This document shows positions 1-8,571 of a DNA stretch of 32,610 nt, piece by piece; the first letter of the stretch is position 1, and the number at the start of each line of letters is the position of its first letter. A program made the position numbers and the translations under genes. The notes below the pieces were generated by a model. That model made no database searches, had not been told where the DNA came from, and was given only the letters and a program-made list of their open reading frames with translations. The stretch covers positions 1 through 32,610 of the forward strand of contig CALKGG010000077.1 of the NCBI GenBank assembly GCA_938084885.1, read 5' to 3'. Source of the stretch: an uncultured Acidimicrobiales bacterium. GTDB taxonomy: Bacteria > Actinomycetota > Acidimicrobiia > Acidimicrobiales > SHLQ01.

Positions 1-16
1 TCACTCCATCACTCCA

Positions 17-1207
17 CTAACTTCGACGCACATCGATCCACGGAATCTCCTTGTCAACTCGAGGTTCGCCCGGAAGCCCGAGAACCTGCTCCCCAAGAAT
101 GTTGCGCATGATCTCTGACGTTCCACCCTCGATGCTGTTCGCCCGCGCCCGAAGAAACGCGTAACGAGGCCCGCTGCCGGTGCCCGACACATCGAGGGAT
201 TCGGGGGCACGATACGTGAAGTCGTAGTCGACCTGCCCGGCCAACCCCAACAAGCCAATAGCAACTTCGTAGACCTCTTTGTTGAGCTCGGCGAACATCG
301 TCTTCGCGACAGACCCTTCGGGTCCGGGGTTGCCGACCGTACGATTCTGCGAAGCTCGAATGTTGGTGAGTCTGAGCGCTTCGGCCTTGGCCCACAGCTT
401 CATGACCGCCTCACGGCGTACGGGAGTCCGAGCGTGGTCGGGCAACGTGTTCCACACGTCGATGAGCTCGCCAATAGTTCCGCCGCCGCGCTTGGGGGTG
501 CCGCCACCGATGGCGGTTCGTTCGTTCATCAACGTCGTCAGTGACGCACGCCAGCCTTCGCCTACCTCGCCCACGCGAAAGTTGTCGGGAATTCGAACGT
601 CGGTGAGATACACCTCGTTGAACTCGGCCTCGCCGGTGATCTGTCGCAGTGGCCGAACGTCGACACCGGTGCTCGCCATGTCGACAGCGAAGTACGTCAT
701 GCCCCGATGCTTTGGCACGTCAGGGTCGGTGCGAACAACGAGCATTCCGAAGTCGGCGAGATGCGCCAACGTGTTCCAAACCTTTTGCCCGTTCACCACC
801 CACTCGTCACCGTCACGCATCGCCTTTGCTGCCAAACCTGCAAAGTCCGAACCAGCGCCAGGCTCGGAGAACAACTGACACCAGCGTTCCTCACCGGTGA
901 ACATCGGGCGAAGGAAACGGTCCTTCACCTCGTCAGAGCCATGGGCTTCGATGGTCGGCCCGGCCAGATGACGAAAGAACATCGTTGGGTCTTCGGGCTC
1001 GCGTCCGGCTTCGAGTAGACGCTTCTCGATATGGCGTTGCAGCGATGGGGCCAGCCCCATCCCGCCGCGGCCGGCAGGGAAATGGATGATCCCGAGGCCG
1101 GCATCGTATTGATGACCCCGAAACTCGATCGTCGACATGGTCGTCGGGTTGTGCTCGGCGAGGAGCGACTCGATGGCGGCGTCGATCGTGGTGAGTGCGT
1201 CGGTCAT
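17..1207 (-). CDS. Acyl-CoA dehydrogenase, FadE type
   Basis: A 396-residue flavoprotein of the acyl-CoA dehydrogenase family, expected to catalyse FAD-dependent alpha,beta-dehydrogenation of an acyl-CoA in the cytoplasm. The family signature CQLFSEPGAGSDFAGL lies near residues 110-125 at the FAD/substrate face. A WVVNGQKVWNT strand follows, and the C-terminal SIEGGTSEIMRNILGEQVLGLPG is typical of actinobacterial FadE proteins. The N-terminal helical domain is a little short. The catalytic base cannot be placed with confidence because the short-chain YEGTNEIQ pattern is replaced by IEGGTSEIM. The ATG at 1207 has only a weak ribosome site. The gene stands alone, divergent from a small plus-strand frame. 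Substrate (fatty acid, steroid side chain or branched acid) cannot be told from the sequence. Confidence 0.93.
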   Translation of the reverse strand: MTDALTTIDAAIESLLAEHNPTTMSTIEFRGHQYDAGLGIIHFPAGRGGMGLAPSLQRHIEKRLLEAGREPEDPTMFFRHLAGPTIEAHGSDEVKDRFLRPMFTGEERWCQLFSEPGAGSDFAGLAAKAMRDGDEWVVNGQKVWNTLAHLADFGMLVVRTDPDVPKHRGMTYFAVDMASTGVDVRPLRQITGEAEFNEVYLTDVRIPDNFRVGEVGEGWRASLTTLMNERTAIGGGTPKRGGGTIGELIDVWNTLPDHARTPVRREAVMKLWAKAEALRLTNIRASQNRTVGNPGPEGSVAKTMFAELNKEVYEVAIGLLGLAGQVDYDFTYRAPESLDVSGTGSGPRYAFLRARANSIEGGTSEIMRNILGEQVLGLPGEPRVDKEIPWIDVRRS

Positions 1208-1339
1208 TGACGCACCGTAGTCAATGACCTCGTATCGAAGCGAGCCGCACGACCATCCCTACCCAAGACCGCGAAGCGGTACTACGATACTTCAGCCGGA
1301 GGGGCCGTAAGCGGGCGTTTTACGAAAGCCCTACCGCGA

Positions 1340-1597
1340 ATGACCGCACAACCTTCAGTCCCGATCCAGCTGCACGATCAGCCCCAGGTCTTTACCGTCG
1401 AGGACAAGCAGACCCTGCTTTCGGTCGTCGATCAGCTCAACATAGTCACCGAGCGACTTGCACTCCTGGAAGAACAGATCGCCAACGGCACGCTGATCAT
1501 CAACCAGAAACCAGCAACGCATCTTCGGGTCGCGAACGACATTCCCCGCTCGCCAGCGAGCAGTGGCCAAACCGGCTGGCAACCAACCCGCCGGTAA
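1340..1597 (+). CDS. Small hypothetical protein (85 aa)
   Basis: No family recognised. The frame encodes a helical segment with heptad-like spacing (about residues 22-50: DKQTLLSVVDQLNIVTERL and onwards) and a Pro/Ser/Thr-rich basic tail. Its third codon positions are clearly G/C-rich, as in neighbouring genes. The frame on the opposite strand over the same triplets (1355-1582) lacks that bias, which is why the plus strand was preferred. No good Shine-Dalgarno sequence precedes the ATG. It converges on the UPF0182 gene with 15 bases between stops. Confidence 0.45.
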   Translation: MTAQPSVPIQLHDQPQVFTVEDKQTLLSVVDQLNIVTERLALLEEQIANGTLIINQKPATHLRVANDIPRSPASSGQTGWQPTRR

Positions 1598-1614
1598 AGA
1601 TCGGGTACCGATCT
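1598..1614. terminator. Short hairpin between convergent genes
   Basis: AGATCGG-GTA-CCGATCT forms a 7-bp perfect stem exactly in the gap between the convergent stops of the small plus-strand gene and the UPF0182 gene. There is no T-run on either side, so it is at best a weak bidirectional terminator. Confidence 0.3.
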
Positions 1615-4561
1615 AGGCCGAGTCGGGATCTTCCTCGGCCACATCGCCATCGCCCTGAAGCGCCTCGACTTCATCTTGGAGGTCTTCGAGTTCGCGGAGC
1701 GCCTCTTGCTGCAACCGGCCAAACTCGGCAAAGTCGGGCAGGGCGGCCTCGGCAGCATTGAACTGCTCAAAGATCTCGTCGAGGCGTTGCACAAACTCTT
1801 GCGGAAGGCTGTCGAGATCGATGCTTCCCGATGGCGCCCGCGTGGAATCGTCACCGTCGGGAATCGCCAGACGGTCGCTGCCAAGAAGCGCGACTGCTTC
1901 GTCGAGTGAAATGTTGAACAGCTCCGACAGTGCCGACTCATATGTTGGGCCGAAGCCGAGACGCTGCTCTTGGACGACGGTCACGAACTGCACCTGTGGC
2001 TCGGTGACGGTGTTTGGTGTCTCGGTTGCTCGTTCACGACGAACATAGAACGGTCGGACATACACCACCGAGTCTTCGACGAGCAGCGGCACGAGGTTGC
2101 CCGACAAGAACTCCGAGCCACCCCGACCAAGCTCGGTACGTTCCTCGGAAATCTCGGGATCTGAGTTCAGCAGCTCGTCGATTTGCACCGGACCGCGAGC
2201 CGACACGTTCTCGCCGGCGCTCAACCGATATTGACGCAGCTCGGGAACACCGTTGCTGTCCACGCGGCCAACAAAATACGCGTTGAGCTCGGGGAGGTCT
2301 TGAGGCACGAATGTCCTCGACACCACGAACGTGACATCGTCCTCGTCGGGAAGCTGCGTGACCTGATAGTAGGGATCGACCGGACTTGCCGAGAGGCTCG
2401 GAACGCCCGTGACAGGATCGTTGACGGCAATCACGCCGCCGCTGGGCTCGGAGTCACCTGGGTTCGAGGCAATTGCCCAGCTGAGGTCGCCGGTGAAGAA
2501 CTCGGTCACGTTGTCGAGCTGATAGCGGCCCCACATCGTGGTCTGAATCTTAAAGAGGTCCTCGGGGTAGCGCAGGTGAGCACGCAACTCGTCGGGCATT
2601 TCCGACGCGTCTCGGAAGATCTCGGGGAAGGCCTGCCGGTATGCGCCGAGAAGCGGATCTTCGGTATCGACAACGTAGAAATCGACCGTGCCGTCGAAGC
2701 CGTCGACCACGACCTTGACCGAGTTCCGGATGTAGTTGAAATTGCGGAAAAGGTCGTCTTGGTTACCAATGGATCCCACGTCAGCGAACTCGGCGTACGG
2801 CAGCTGATCGGACGTTGTGTAGGCGTCGATCACATAGGAGATGCCGCCGTTGAGCACGATTGGGTACGGGTTCGAATCGTATTGCAAGAAGGGCGCAACC
2901 CGCTGCGCTCGGTCGGTGACGTCGCGGGCGAACAACACCTCGGTCTCGTCGGTGATAATTCCCGAGATCAACGGCTCGATTGCACTGAACCGGAACGCGA
3001 ACGCGATCCTCGAGAAGAGGCTCGACATTGGAACACCGCCATCGCCGTCATAGGCGAAGCCCTCGATGAAGTCGGACTCGACCTCGGTTGTTCCGGTTAC
3101 GGCGTAGTGATCGACACCCTCACCGAAGTAGATCTGCGGCTGGTCGATGAGCACTGTGTCTTCGAGTTCGTTCTCGAGCGGTGCGTCACCAATGAGGAAC
3201 TCGGGTTCGCCGTTACTGCTGAACTGGTTCGCAGGGGCGAGGACAAATCCGTAGCCGTGGGTTCGGTTGGCGTGACGAACCTGCCATGACACGTTCGGGT
3301 CGCTTGCGATCTCGCGGGCGCCGACGACGACGGGCGTGATCTCGCCGTCGATGACATAACGGTCGACGTCAACCTTTCCGGCGAAATCGTCGTAGATGGG
3401 AAGGTCCTGCTGGTTCCGGGTGAACGAGTCGTCGATGATTCGTGGGTCGAGCAGGTTCGGGTTCGCAAGCGCGCCCGGGTTTGCGAGCACTTCTTCACGG
3501 GTCAACAGCTCGTCGTCGAAGGTGAACGCACCGTCGACGACTTGGTCGAGCCCAACGCCTATCCGAGTCGCCTCGATATTGCGCTCGAGGAAAAGTCGCT
3601 CACGAGTGAGTTCGTCGGGCGCCACCTGAAACTGCTGGATGACGGCCGGATACACGCCACCGGCGAGCACGGCAATGAGTGCCCACAGGCCAACGGCAAC
3701 CGATGGCCAGGCCCAACCGCGACGCCAAATATTGGCGACCAGCAGCACGACTGAGAACAGCGAGATCAACAGCAGCAGCTGGATTGCCGGAAGCGACGCG
3801 TTGAGATCGGTGAAGAATGCGCCGCGGCGAGTGCCCTGGGTCGATGTGAGAAGTTCGAACCGTTGCAAGTAGTAGTCGGCTGCCTTGAGCAGCGCCAGGA
3901 TTGCCAAGATGACCGAAATGTGTGCCTTGACCTGCGGGGTCGAGCGGCGATCGACGGTTTGAATGCGAATGCCGCCGTTGATGTAGTGCCAGATGCCAGT
4001 GATGATGCCGATGATGATGAACGCCGCGAAAAACCAGTTGACGACAAAGGTCAGGAACGGCAACCGAAAGACGTAGAACGACAGGTCGCGGCCAAAGATC
4101 GGATCGACCGTGCCGAAATCGACCGGGTTGTTAAAGAGAATCCATTCGTTCCACTCCGCAGCCGCACCAGCGCCCGCAACGAGGGCGAAGAAGCCGGCGA
4201 TCACGAATCGGATCAGCCCGTTGCGATTGCCCACGGTTTCGTGCCAACGGACGAGCAATTCTTCTTCGGGACCCGGTGGCCGCAAGGCAGGTGCGATCCG
4301 GTCGGCAATGACGAGGTTCACCCACGCCAACACAAAGAAGATCGCAACAAACACGACCGAAAGAACGATTTGTGACGTGAGAATTCCCGCCCAGACCGAC
4401 GTACGGCCCAGATCGTCGAACCACAAGTAGTCGGTGTAGAGGGTAAGGATGCCTCGCAGCGACGCAAGAAGTACCAAGAAACCCAGGATGAACACGACAG
4501 CGAACACTCGCCCTCGCCCTGGTCGACTTGCACTCGCCTCTTGTTCAGTCTCGGAGCTCAT
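1613..4561 (-). CDS. UPF0182 (COG1615) family integral membrane protein
   Basis: A 982-residue membrane protein of the UPF0182 family, common in actinobacteria and of unknown biochemical function. Seven hydrophobic segments fill the first third: roughly residues 17-40, 62-88, 118-145, 168-198, 213-232, 258-278 and 284-312. A large soluble, probably extracytoplasmic, region of about 550 residues follows. The protein ends in an acidic coiled-coil-like tail (RLDEIFEQF, LQQEALRELEDLQDEVEAL). Length and layout match the family. It is the last gene of a minus-strand set after the S16/PDZ peptidase and the DivIVA-like gene. In Mycobacterium a UPF0182 gene and a PDZ/S16 gene are also neighbours (Rv3193c/Rv3194c, from memory), which suggests a joint envelope role. 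The ATG at 4561 has a weak ribosome site. Confidence 0.93.
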   Translation of the reverse strand: MSSETEQEASASRPGRGRVFAVVFILGFLVLLASLRGILTLYTDYLWFDDLGRTSVWAGILTSQIVLSVVFVAIFFVLAWVNLVIADRIAPALRPPGPEEELLVRWHETVGNRNGLIRFVIAGFFALVAGAGAAAEWNEWILFNNPVDFGTVDPIFGRDLSFYVFRLPFLTFVVNWFFAAFIIIGIITGIWHYINGGIRIQTVDRRSTPQVKAHISVILAILALLKAADYYLQRFELLTSTQGTRRGAFFTDLNASLPAIQLLLLISLFSVVLLVANIWRRGWAWPSVAVGLWALIAVLAGGVYPAVIQQFQVAPDELTRERLFLERNIEATRIGVGLDQVVDGAFTFDDELLTREEVLANPGALANPNLLDPRIIDDSFTRNQQDLPIYDDFAGKVDVDRYVIDGEITPVVVGAREIASDPNVSWQVRHANRTHGYGFVLAPANQFSSNGEPEFLIGDAPLENELEDTVLIDQPQIYFGEGVDHYAVTGTTEVESDFIEGFAYDGDGGVPMSSLFSRIAFAFRFSAIEPLISGIITDETEVLFARDVTDRAQRVAPFLQYDSNPYPIVLNGGISYVIDAYTTSDQLPYAEFADVGSIGNQDDLFRNFNYIRNSVKVVVDGFDGTVDFYVVDTEDPLLGAYRQAFPEIFRDASEMPDELRAHLRYPEDLFKIQTTMWGRYQLDNVTEFFTGDLSWAIASNPGDSEPSGGVIAVNDPVTGVPSLSASPVDPYYQVTQLPDEDDVTFVVSRTFVPQDLPELNAYFVGRVDSNGVPELRQYRLSAGENVSARGPVQIDELLNSDPEISEERTELGRGGSEFLSGNLVPLLVEDSVVYVRPFYVRRERATETPNTVTEPQVQFVTVVQEQRLGFGPTYESALSELFNISLDEAVALLGSDRLAIPDGDDSTRAPSGSIDLDSLPQEFVQRLDEIFEQFNAAEAALPDFAEFGRLQQEALRELEDLQDEVEALQGDGDVAEEDPDSA

Positions 4562-4656
4562 GAGGGTTCTAGGCTAACGCCCCCAAAGTCAATGTCTCTG
4601 GCAGTCGGGCCGAAACATGGCCACGTGAGACAACTCTTACAAAGCAGTCGTCGCGA

Positions 4657-6678
4657 TCAGGACCGGGCGAGCATGCTGTTCGAGACGGCGTCGGCGGTAT
4701 CGCCAATCTGTTGGGTCTTGATCTCGCGGTAGATGCTCCGCAACGAGCCAACTGCCGTCTCTGTATCGCCATCGGCGGCGGTGAGCGCAGCTGCAACACG
4801 GCGGCGGATGGTGTCGACGAGGCCATCGATCGCGCTCGACGCCTCTGCGCCTGCGAGCAAGGGGTCGTCGAGCTGGTCGAGCACTTCGTTCCAATAGCCG
4901 GAACGATGATTCGCTTCGCTGAACAAGAGAGCTTCGAGATCTGGCAAGACCTCGGCGTTTTTGAGCTGCGACATTGCACGGCTTTGTTCGTCTGCGAGCA
5001 CTCGTTTTAGGCGGCGGGCAAGGGCAGACGAATCGACGAGTGGCGCGACTGGCTTGGCCCTCTTCGATCCTGTCTTGTTCGATCCTGTCTTGGCCCGGGC
5101 TGGCGCAGCTGCTTTGGTGGCGTTCGACGAGGTCTTCGACGACGACACATCGGTCTTGGTCTTCTTCTTCGCCGTCGACTTTTTCTGTACGACAGGCTCG
5201 GCGTTGTCCGAGCGCAAGGACGCAAAGAGGCTGCCCACCGAATCATCGGCCGCTGGTTCGACCGGGTCGGGAGCAGCGACGAGCTTGGCAGGTGATGTTG
5301 GTTCGACCGTGGTGTTGTTGTCGGGGGCGGTCGGCACCGATGCGTCGGAGCTGTCGTTGGTGGCCTGGCTTTTCTTTGTTGCAGAGCCGTTGCGTCCGTT
5401 GCCGGCTTCTCGACCTTTGGCCGGGTGACTTGCGGTATCGACGTCGGCGCGGGCCTTGTCCAGTTGGACAACTTCGGCCAGATCGCCCGAATTGGTCCGT
5501 TCGGCCGCGACCTCGGTGGTCGCGTCGGTGGCCTGCGTCGTCTCAGCCTCGACGGTTTCGATGGTGCTGGCCTCGACGGTTTCAGTGTCGACGGTTTTAG
5601 TGTCGACGGTTTCGATGTCGGTGTCGACGGTTTCAGTGTCGGTGTCGACGGTTTCGATGTCGGTGTCTACTGCTGCGTCGGTCGGCGCAGGGTCGCTACT
5701 CGCGCCCGCGTCGGGTTGGTTCGGCGCTGCCGAATCATCAGCCGCTGCATCAACGCTCGCTGCGGCTCGATTGGCCGAAGACTTCGTCGGCAACGCAGGC
5801 GAACGCACAACCGGCACCGGCCCAGTGTCGAGCAGACCCGTCAACCGTGCCGTTTCGATCTCGGCCTCGAGCTCTTCGATTGTTCCATCCGACACCGTAT
5901 GTCCGGCAGTCTTGGCCGCGGCGCGAGCTTCTGACATTGAAATGTTGAGCTCTTCGGTTATCTCATCGAGCGCCCGACGCACTGCCTCATGGGACGCAAG
6001 CAAACGCTCTCGGCCAGCACGCAACTGCTCGATCTGACGTTTCGCTGCGCCACGGCGACGAAGAAGATCGCCGAGAATCTGACGGCGAGCGAGCTCGGCT
6101 TCACGAATGATCTGGGCGGCCTCGACATCGGCAGACTCGCGGTCAGAAAAGACTTCCGATCGAGCCAATTCAAGATCGGCTTGAGCTGAAGAAACAATCT
6201 CCGCTGCGACCGTCTCGGCCTCCTGGGCTTTGAGGTTCGCTTCTTCACCGGCACGCAACCGAATACGGTTCGCCTCTTCGTCAGCCTCCTGCGAACGAGC
6301 CGCATAGGTCTCCTCAGCTTTGACGAGAATGCTCTGGGCTTCCTTGTCGGCCTCGGCAATTCGGTCTGCCGCAGCAGCCCGTGCTTCAGACAGCACCCTG
6401 GCTGCATCTTGGCCAAGGCGGTCGGCGAGCGCGACTTCATCGAGTTCGATCGGGTCTTGCGACGCGACTTCAGCCGCCTTCTTTGCCGATGCGACCTCGG
6501 CGGACAACGCTTCGACCTTTGCTGCGAGCGAAACGACCTCGCCTTCAAGGTTCGTCACCGTCGACGCGGCAGCCTTGAGGTGTTTGTCGACCGCGGCAGG
6601 GTCATACCCGCGACGCTTCGTATCGAACGAGGCGTTTGCGATTTGTTTAGGTGAGAGAGCTCCGGGATCAGATGTCAT
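4657..6678 (-). CDS. DivIVA/Wag31-like coiled-coil protein with long disordered linker
   Basis: About 673 residues. The N-terminus (LSPKQIANASFDTKRRGYDP, then AAVDKHLKAA) matches the DivIVA-domain pattern that marks membrane-curvature-seeking polar or septal proteins. A long Ala/Glu/Arg-rich coiled coil runs to about residue 275, followed by an acidic, Thr/Asp/Glu-rich, probably disordered stretch with tandem ETVDTDI-type repeats. A Lys/Ser/Ala-rich stretch follows. The last 125 residues form a separate helical domain (SALARRLKRVLADEQSRAM ... SLRSIYREIKTQQ). The start is taken at ATG 6678, because the GTG one codon upstream adds only Met. The gene sits 47 bases after the S16 peptidase stop and 95 bases before the UPF0182 gene. 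An ordinary DivIVA/Wag31 is much shorter, so this is a long relative that may organise envelope growth or a cytoskeletal scaffold. Confidence 0.85.
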   Translation of the reverse strand: MTSDPGALSPKQIANASFDTKRRGYDPAAVDKHLKAAASTVTNLEGEVVSLAAKVEALSAEVASAKKAAEVASQDPIELDEVALADRLGQDAARVLSEARAAAADRIAEADKEAQSILVKAEETYAARSQEADEEANRIRLRAGEEANLKAQEAETVAAEIVSSAQADLELARSEVFSDRESADVEAAQIIREAELARRQILGDLLRRRGAAKRQIEQLRAGRERLLASHEAVRRALDEITEELNISMSEARAAAKTAGHTVSDGTIEELEAEIETARLTGLLDTGPVPVVRSPALPTKSSANRAAASVDAAADDSAAPNQPDAGASSDPAPTDAAVDTDIETVDTDTETVDTDIETVDTKTVDTETVEASTIETVEAETTQATDATTEVAAERTNSGDLAEVVQLDKARADVDTASHPAKGREAGNGRNGSATKKSQATNDSSDASVPTAPDNNTTVEPTSPAKLVAAPDPVEPAADDSVGSLFASLRSDNAEPVVQKKSTAKKKTKTDVSSSKTSSNATKAAAPARAKTGSNKTGSKRAKPVAPLVDSSALARRLKRVLADEQSRAMSQLKNAEVLPDLEALLFSEANHRSGYWNEVLDQLDDPLLAGAEASSAIDGLVDTIRRRVAAALTAADGDTETAVGSLRSIYREIKTQQIGDTADAVSNSMLARS
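5602..5664 (-). repeat. Three 21-bp in-frame tandem repeats
   Basis: Three consecutive 21-bp units (5602-5622, 5623-5643, 5644-5664) start with GTCGACGGTTTC and end with GTCGGT; the middle copy differs from the others at two bases. Shorter partial units precede them from about 5572. They encode seven-residue ETVDTDI/T units in the linker of the DivIVA-like protein. Confidence 0.9.
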
Positions 6679-6728
6679 CACCTACCAGAGTAGGTGCCGC
6701 CGCCGGGCCGGATGGTGAACCGTTTGGC

Positions 6729-8093
6729 CTACAAGCTTCCGTCGGTCGGAAGTTCCCCTGCATTCCCGCCAAACTCGGCGATTATTGCCAAGGCCTCGTC
6801 GAGCGTTGCGACGGGCTCAATGCGCAAATCTTCGCCAACTGCGGCCCGAGCCTCGTCGACATTGCCCGCTGGAACAATGAACACGTCGGCGTCATCATCG
6901 AGAGCGGCGAACGCTTTTTGGTGGAGGCCGCCCACTCGCCCAACGTTGCCAACCCGATCGATCGAACCCGTAACCACGACGTTTGCTCCGCCGGTCAGGT
7001 CGCCCTCGGTGAGGACATCGAGAACCGTCAGCGAGAACGCAAGCCCCGCAGATGGCCCGCCGACATCTTCGGTGGTGAAGCCCACGTCGAAGGGAAGCTC
7101 GGCGTCACGGAACTGCGTGTCGGCGTTAAAGATGCCAGCACGCTCCAACGCCCGAACTCCGAGGTTGATGTCAAAGGTCAGCTGTTCGTCACCGCGTTGG
7201 ACCACAACCTCGACCGTGTCCCCAGCGCGACGATTGATGAGCGGCTCGATCAGCTCGTCGAACGACGCCACCGGGGCTCCTTCGAAACCAATAATTCGGT
7301 CGCCGGGAGCCAGCGATCCGTCGGACGCTCCACCCTCGATGATCTCGCTGAGGAAGGCACCAGCACCTTCACCCACCGGGTCTTCGCCACCGGCAACACC
7401 GAGGAAGCCGCGGGTGTCGTTGGTGAGCTCAACCTCGATCGTTCGCGGTTCGGTGCCGGGGCGTGCCGCCACGAGTTCGACCGTTCCCGACTCGGTTGCG
7501 CTGAGCAAGTCGAACAGCTCGCGTGCTTGGGTGATGTCTTGGCCGTTGACCTGGCTGATGACGTCGTTGCGAGAAAGGACCCCATCGAGCTGGCCACCTT
7601 CGACGACGTCGATGATGACAACCCCGGCAGGCACGGCGGTCTCGTAGCCGAGGTGATCGAGCGCTGCGGCCACCGCATTGTTCTGCGAGGTCAACATGAG
7701 TTGGGCATTTTCTTCACGCTGCTGATCGATGGTCTGGTCGCCGAGGATGAGGTCTTCATGGAAGATCTCATCGGAATCACGTAGCGACGAGAAGAGCCAA
7801 CTGATTGGTGTGAGCCGTCGTTGTGTGACGGTTACGAAGAAGACCTCGCCCTCGCTCTCATACGATGCAGTGCCCTCGACGGCGACGAAGTCCTCGGTCT
7901 CAAAGGTGTTGCCCGGTTCGAGTGAGAAGTACGGAATCTCGATGACGACAGCGGCAACGGCAGCGAGCAATCCGAGGAAGAAGCAGACGCCCAGAAGCTT
8001 GCGACCCACGCTCGAACCTTCTTCCGGGGTCGGCGCGCCGTAGTAGTCGACGCCGTTTGCTACGGTAGGGGCGGATTTGACCGCATCAGACAC
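6729..8093 (-). CDS. PDZ-domain Lon-type (S16) membrane peptidase, YlbL/SepM-like
   Basis: A 454-residue membrane-anchored serine peptidase. One transmembrane helix lies at about residues 32-52, with the body predicted outside the membrane. PDZ-like regions lie near 155-220 and 240-310 (GVLSRNDVISQVNGQDI; GSLAPGDRIIGFEGAPV). The S16 domain is at the C-terminus, with the Ser-Lys dyad visible as Ser348 in GGPSAG and Lys393 in GLHQKA. The chosen GTG at 8093 is preceded by GAGGAG about 7 bases upstream. It is the first gene of the minus-strand set leading to the DivIVA-like and UPF0182 genes. It probably cleaves or quality-controls an envelope protein; the substrate is unknown. Confidence 0.92.
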   Translation of the reverse strand: MSDAVKSAPTVANGVDYYGAPTPEEGSSVGRKLLGVCFFLGLLAAVAAVVIEIPYFSLEPGNTFETEDFVAVEGTASYESEGEVFFVTVTQRRLTPISWLFSSLRDSDEIFHEDLILGDQTIDQQREENAQLMLTSQNNAVAAALDHLGYETAVPAGVVIIDVVEGGQLDGVLSRNDVISQVNGQDITQARELFDLLSATESGTVELVAARPGTEPRTIEVELTNDTRGFLGVAGGEDPVGEGAGAFLSEIIEGGASDGSLAPGDRIIGFEGAPVASFDELIEPLINRRAGDTVEVVVQRGDEQLTFDINLGVRALERAGIFNADTQFRDAELPFDVGFTTEDVGGPSAGLAFSLTVLDVLTEGDLTGGANVVVTGSIDRVGNVGRVGGLHQKAFAALDDDADVFIVPAGNVDEARAAVGEDLRIEPVATLDEALAIIAEFGGNAGELPTDGSL

Positions 8094-8228
8094 GCTGAAA
8101 CTCCTCGGTTGGGGGGATTAGAGCGGCCACCGGGTAGACCGAGGCTCGTGTTGATGTGGACGATTTCTGTTGGTGGGTATCCAATACAATTCCCGATATC
8201 GATTTCAGGTGAAGGAGGGTAAGCACAT

Positions 8229-8510
8229 ATGACGAGCATTGCGCCACGCCCAGATAACCCATCGTCGCACAGACAGCTTCCCATCGAACCGCAGCCCGAG
8301 CGAAGTTTCATACAAAAGTTAGGTGTTGGATTCCAAACTCCAGCCCAAGCCGAGTACGGCGCTGACGCCTACCCGTCGCTGCTCCGACGGGTGACGTCAT
8401 TCTTCTTGCTGATCGCTGTCTTGGTGTTTCTCGGCGTTGCTGTCGCCGCATCGATCGGCGGGGTTCTTCTCGTTGCTGGCTTCCTGCTCGAGCAGGCCAT
8501 CAGTAGCTGA
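8229..8510 (+). CDS. Small single-span membrane protein (93 aa)
   Basis: Not assigned to a family. The N-terminal half is polar and Pro-rich. A single hydrophobic helix (about residues 58-88: SFFLLIAVLVFLGVAVAASI and onward) ends close to the C-terminus. A strong ribosome site, GAAGGAGGG, lies about 9 bases before the ATG, and TACAAT (8185-8190) is a plausible -10 element. The gene is divergent from the S16 peptidase. Its stop codon lies inside the first copy of a 21-bp tandem duplication, so the tail may have been altered by repeat slippage. Confidence 0.75.
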   Translation: MTSIAPRPDNPSSHRQLPIEPQPERSFIQKLGVGFQTPAQAEYGADAYPSLLRRVTSFFLLIAVLVFLGVAVAASIGGVLLVAGFLLEQAISS

Positions 8511-8542
8511 CCGTCAACCTGCAGTAGCTGACCGTCAACCTG
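8501..8542. repeat. Perfect 21-bp tandem duplication at a gene end
   Basis: Two identical 21-bp units (8501-8521 and 8522-8542, starting CAGTAGCTGACCGTC). The first contains the TGA stop of the small membrane protein, and the second lies just beyond it. This looks like a recent duplication. Confidence 0.95.
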
Positions 8543-8553
8543 CTCTCGGCCAA

Positions 8554-8571
8554 CGGCCGGCCTAGCGGCCG
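8554..8571. terminator. GC-rich hairpin between convergent genes
   Basis: CGGCCG-GCCTAG-CGGCCG is a 6-bp stem that covers the stop codon of the minus-strand repeat protein and lies about 50 bases after the plus-strand membrane protein gene. There is no T-run. A weak bidirectional terminator is possible. Confidence 0.3.

Noticed and set aside
1355-1582. Minus-strand 75-codon frame opposite the small plus-strand gene
   Set aside because: It uses the same triplets but lacks the third-position G/C bias; it cannot be fully excluded.
2183-3289. Long plus-strand open frame (368 codons) inside the UPF0182 gene
   Set aside because: It is antisense to a well-supported membrane protein. Its translation is His/Arg/Val-rich with no domain, a common effect of high G/C third positions.
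6651-7784. Plus-strand open frame (377 codons) opposite the S16 peptidase
   Set aside because: Mirror frame of a gene with clear PDZ and Ser-Lys peptidase motifs; no recognisable domain of its own.
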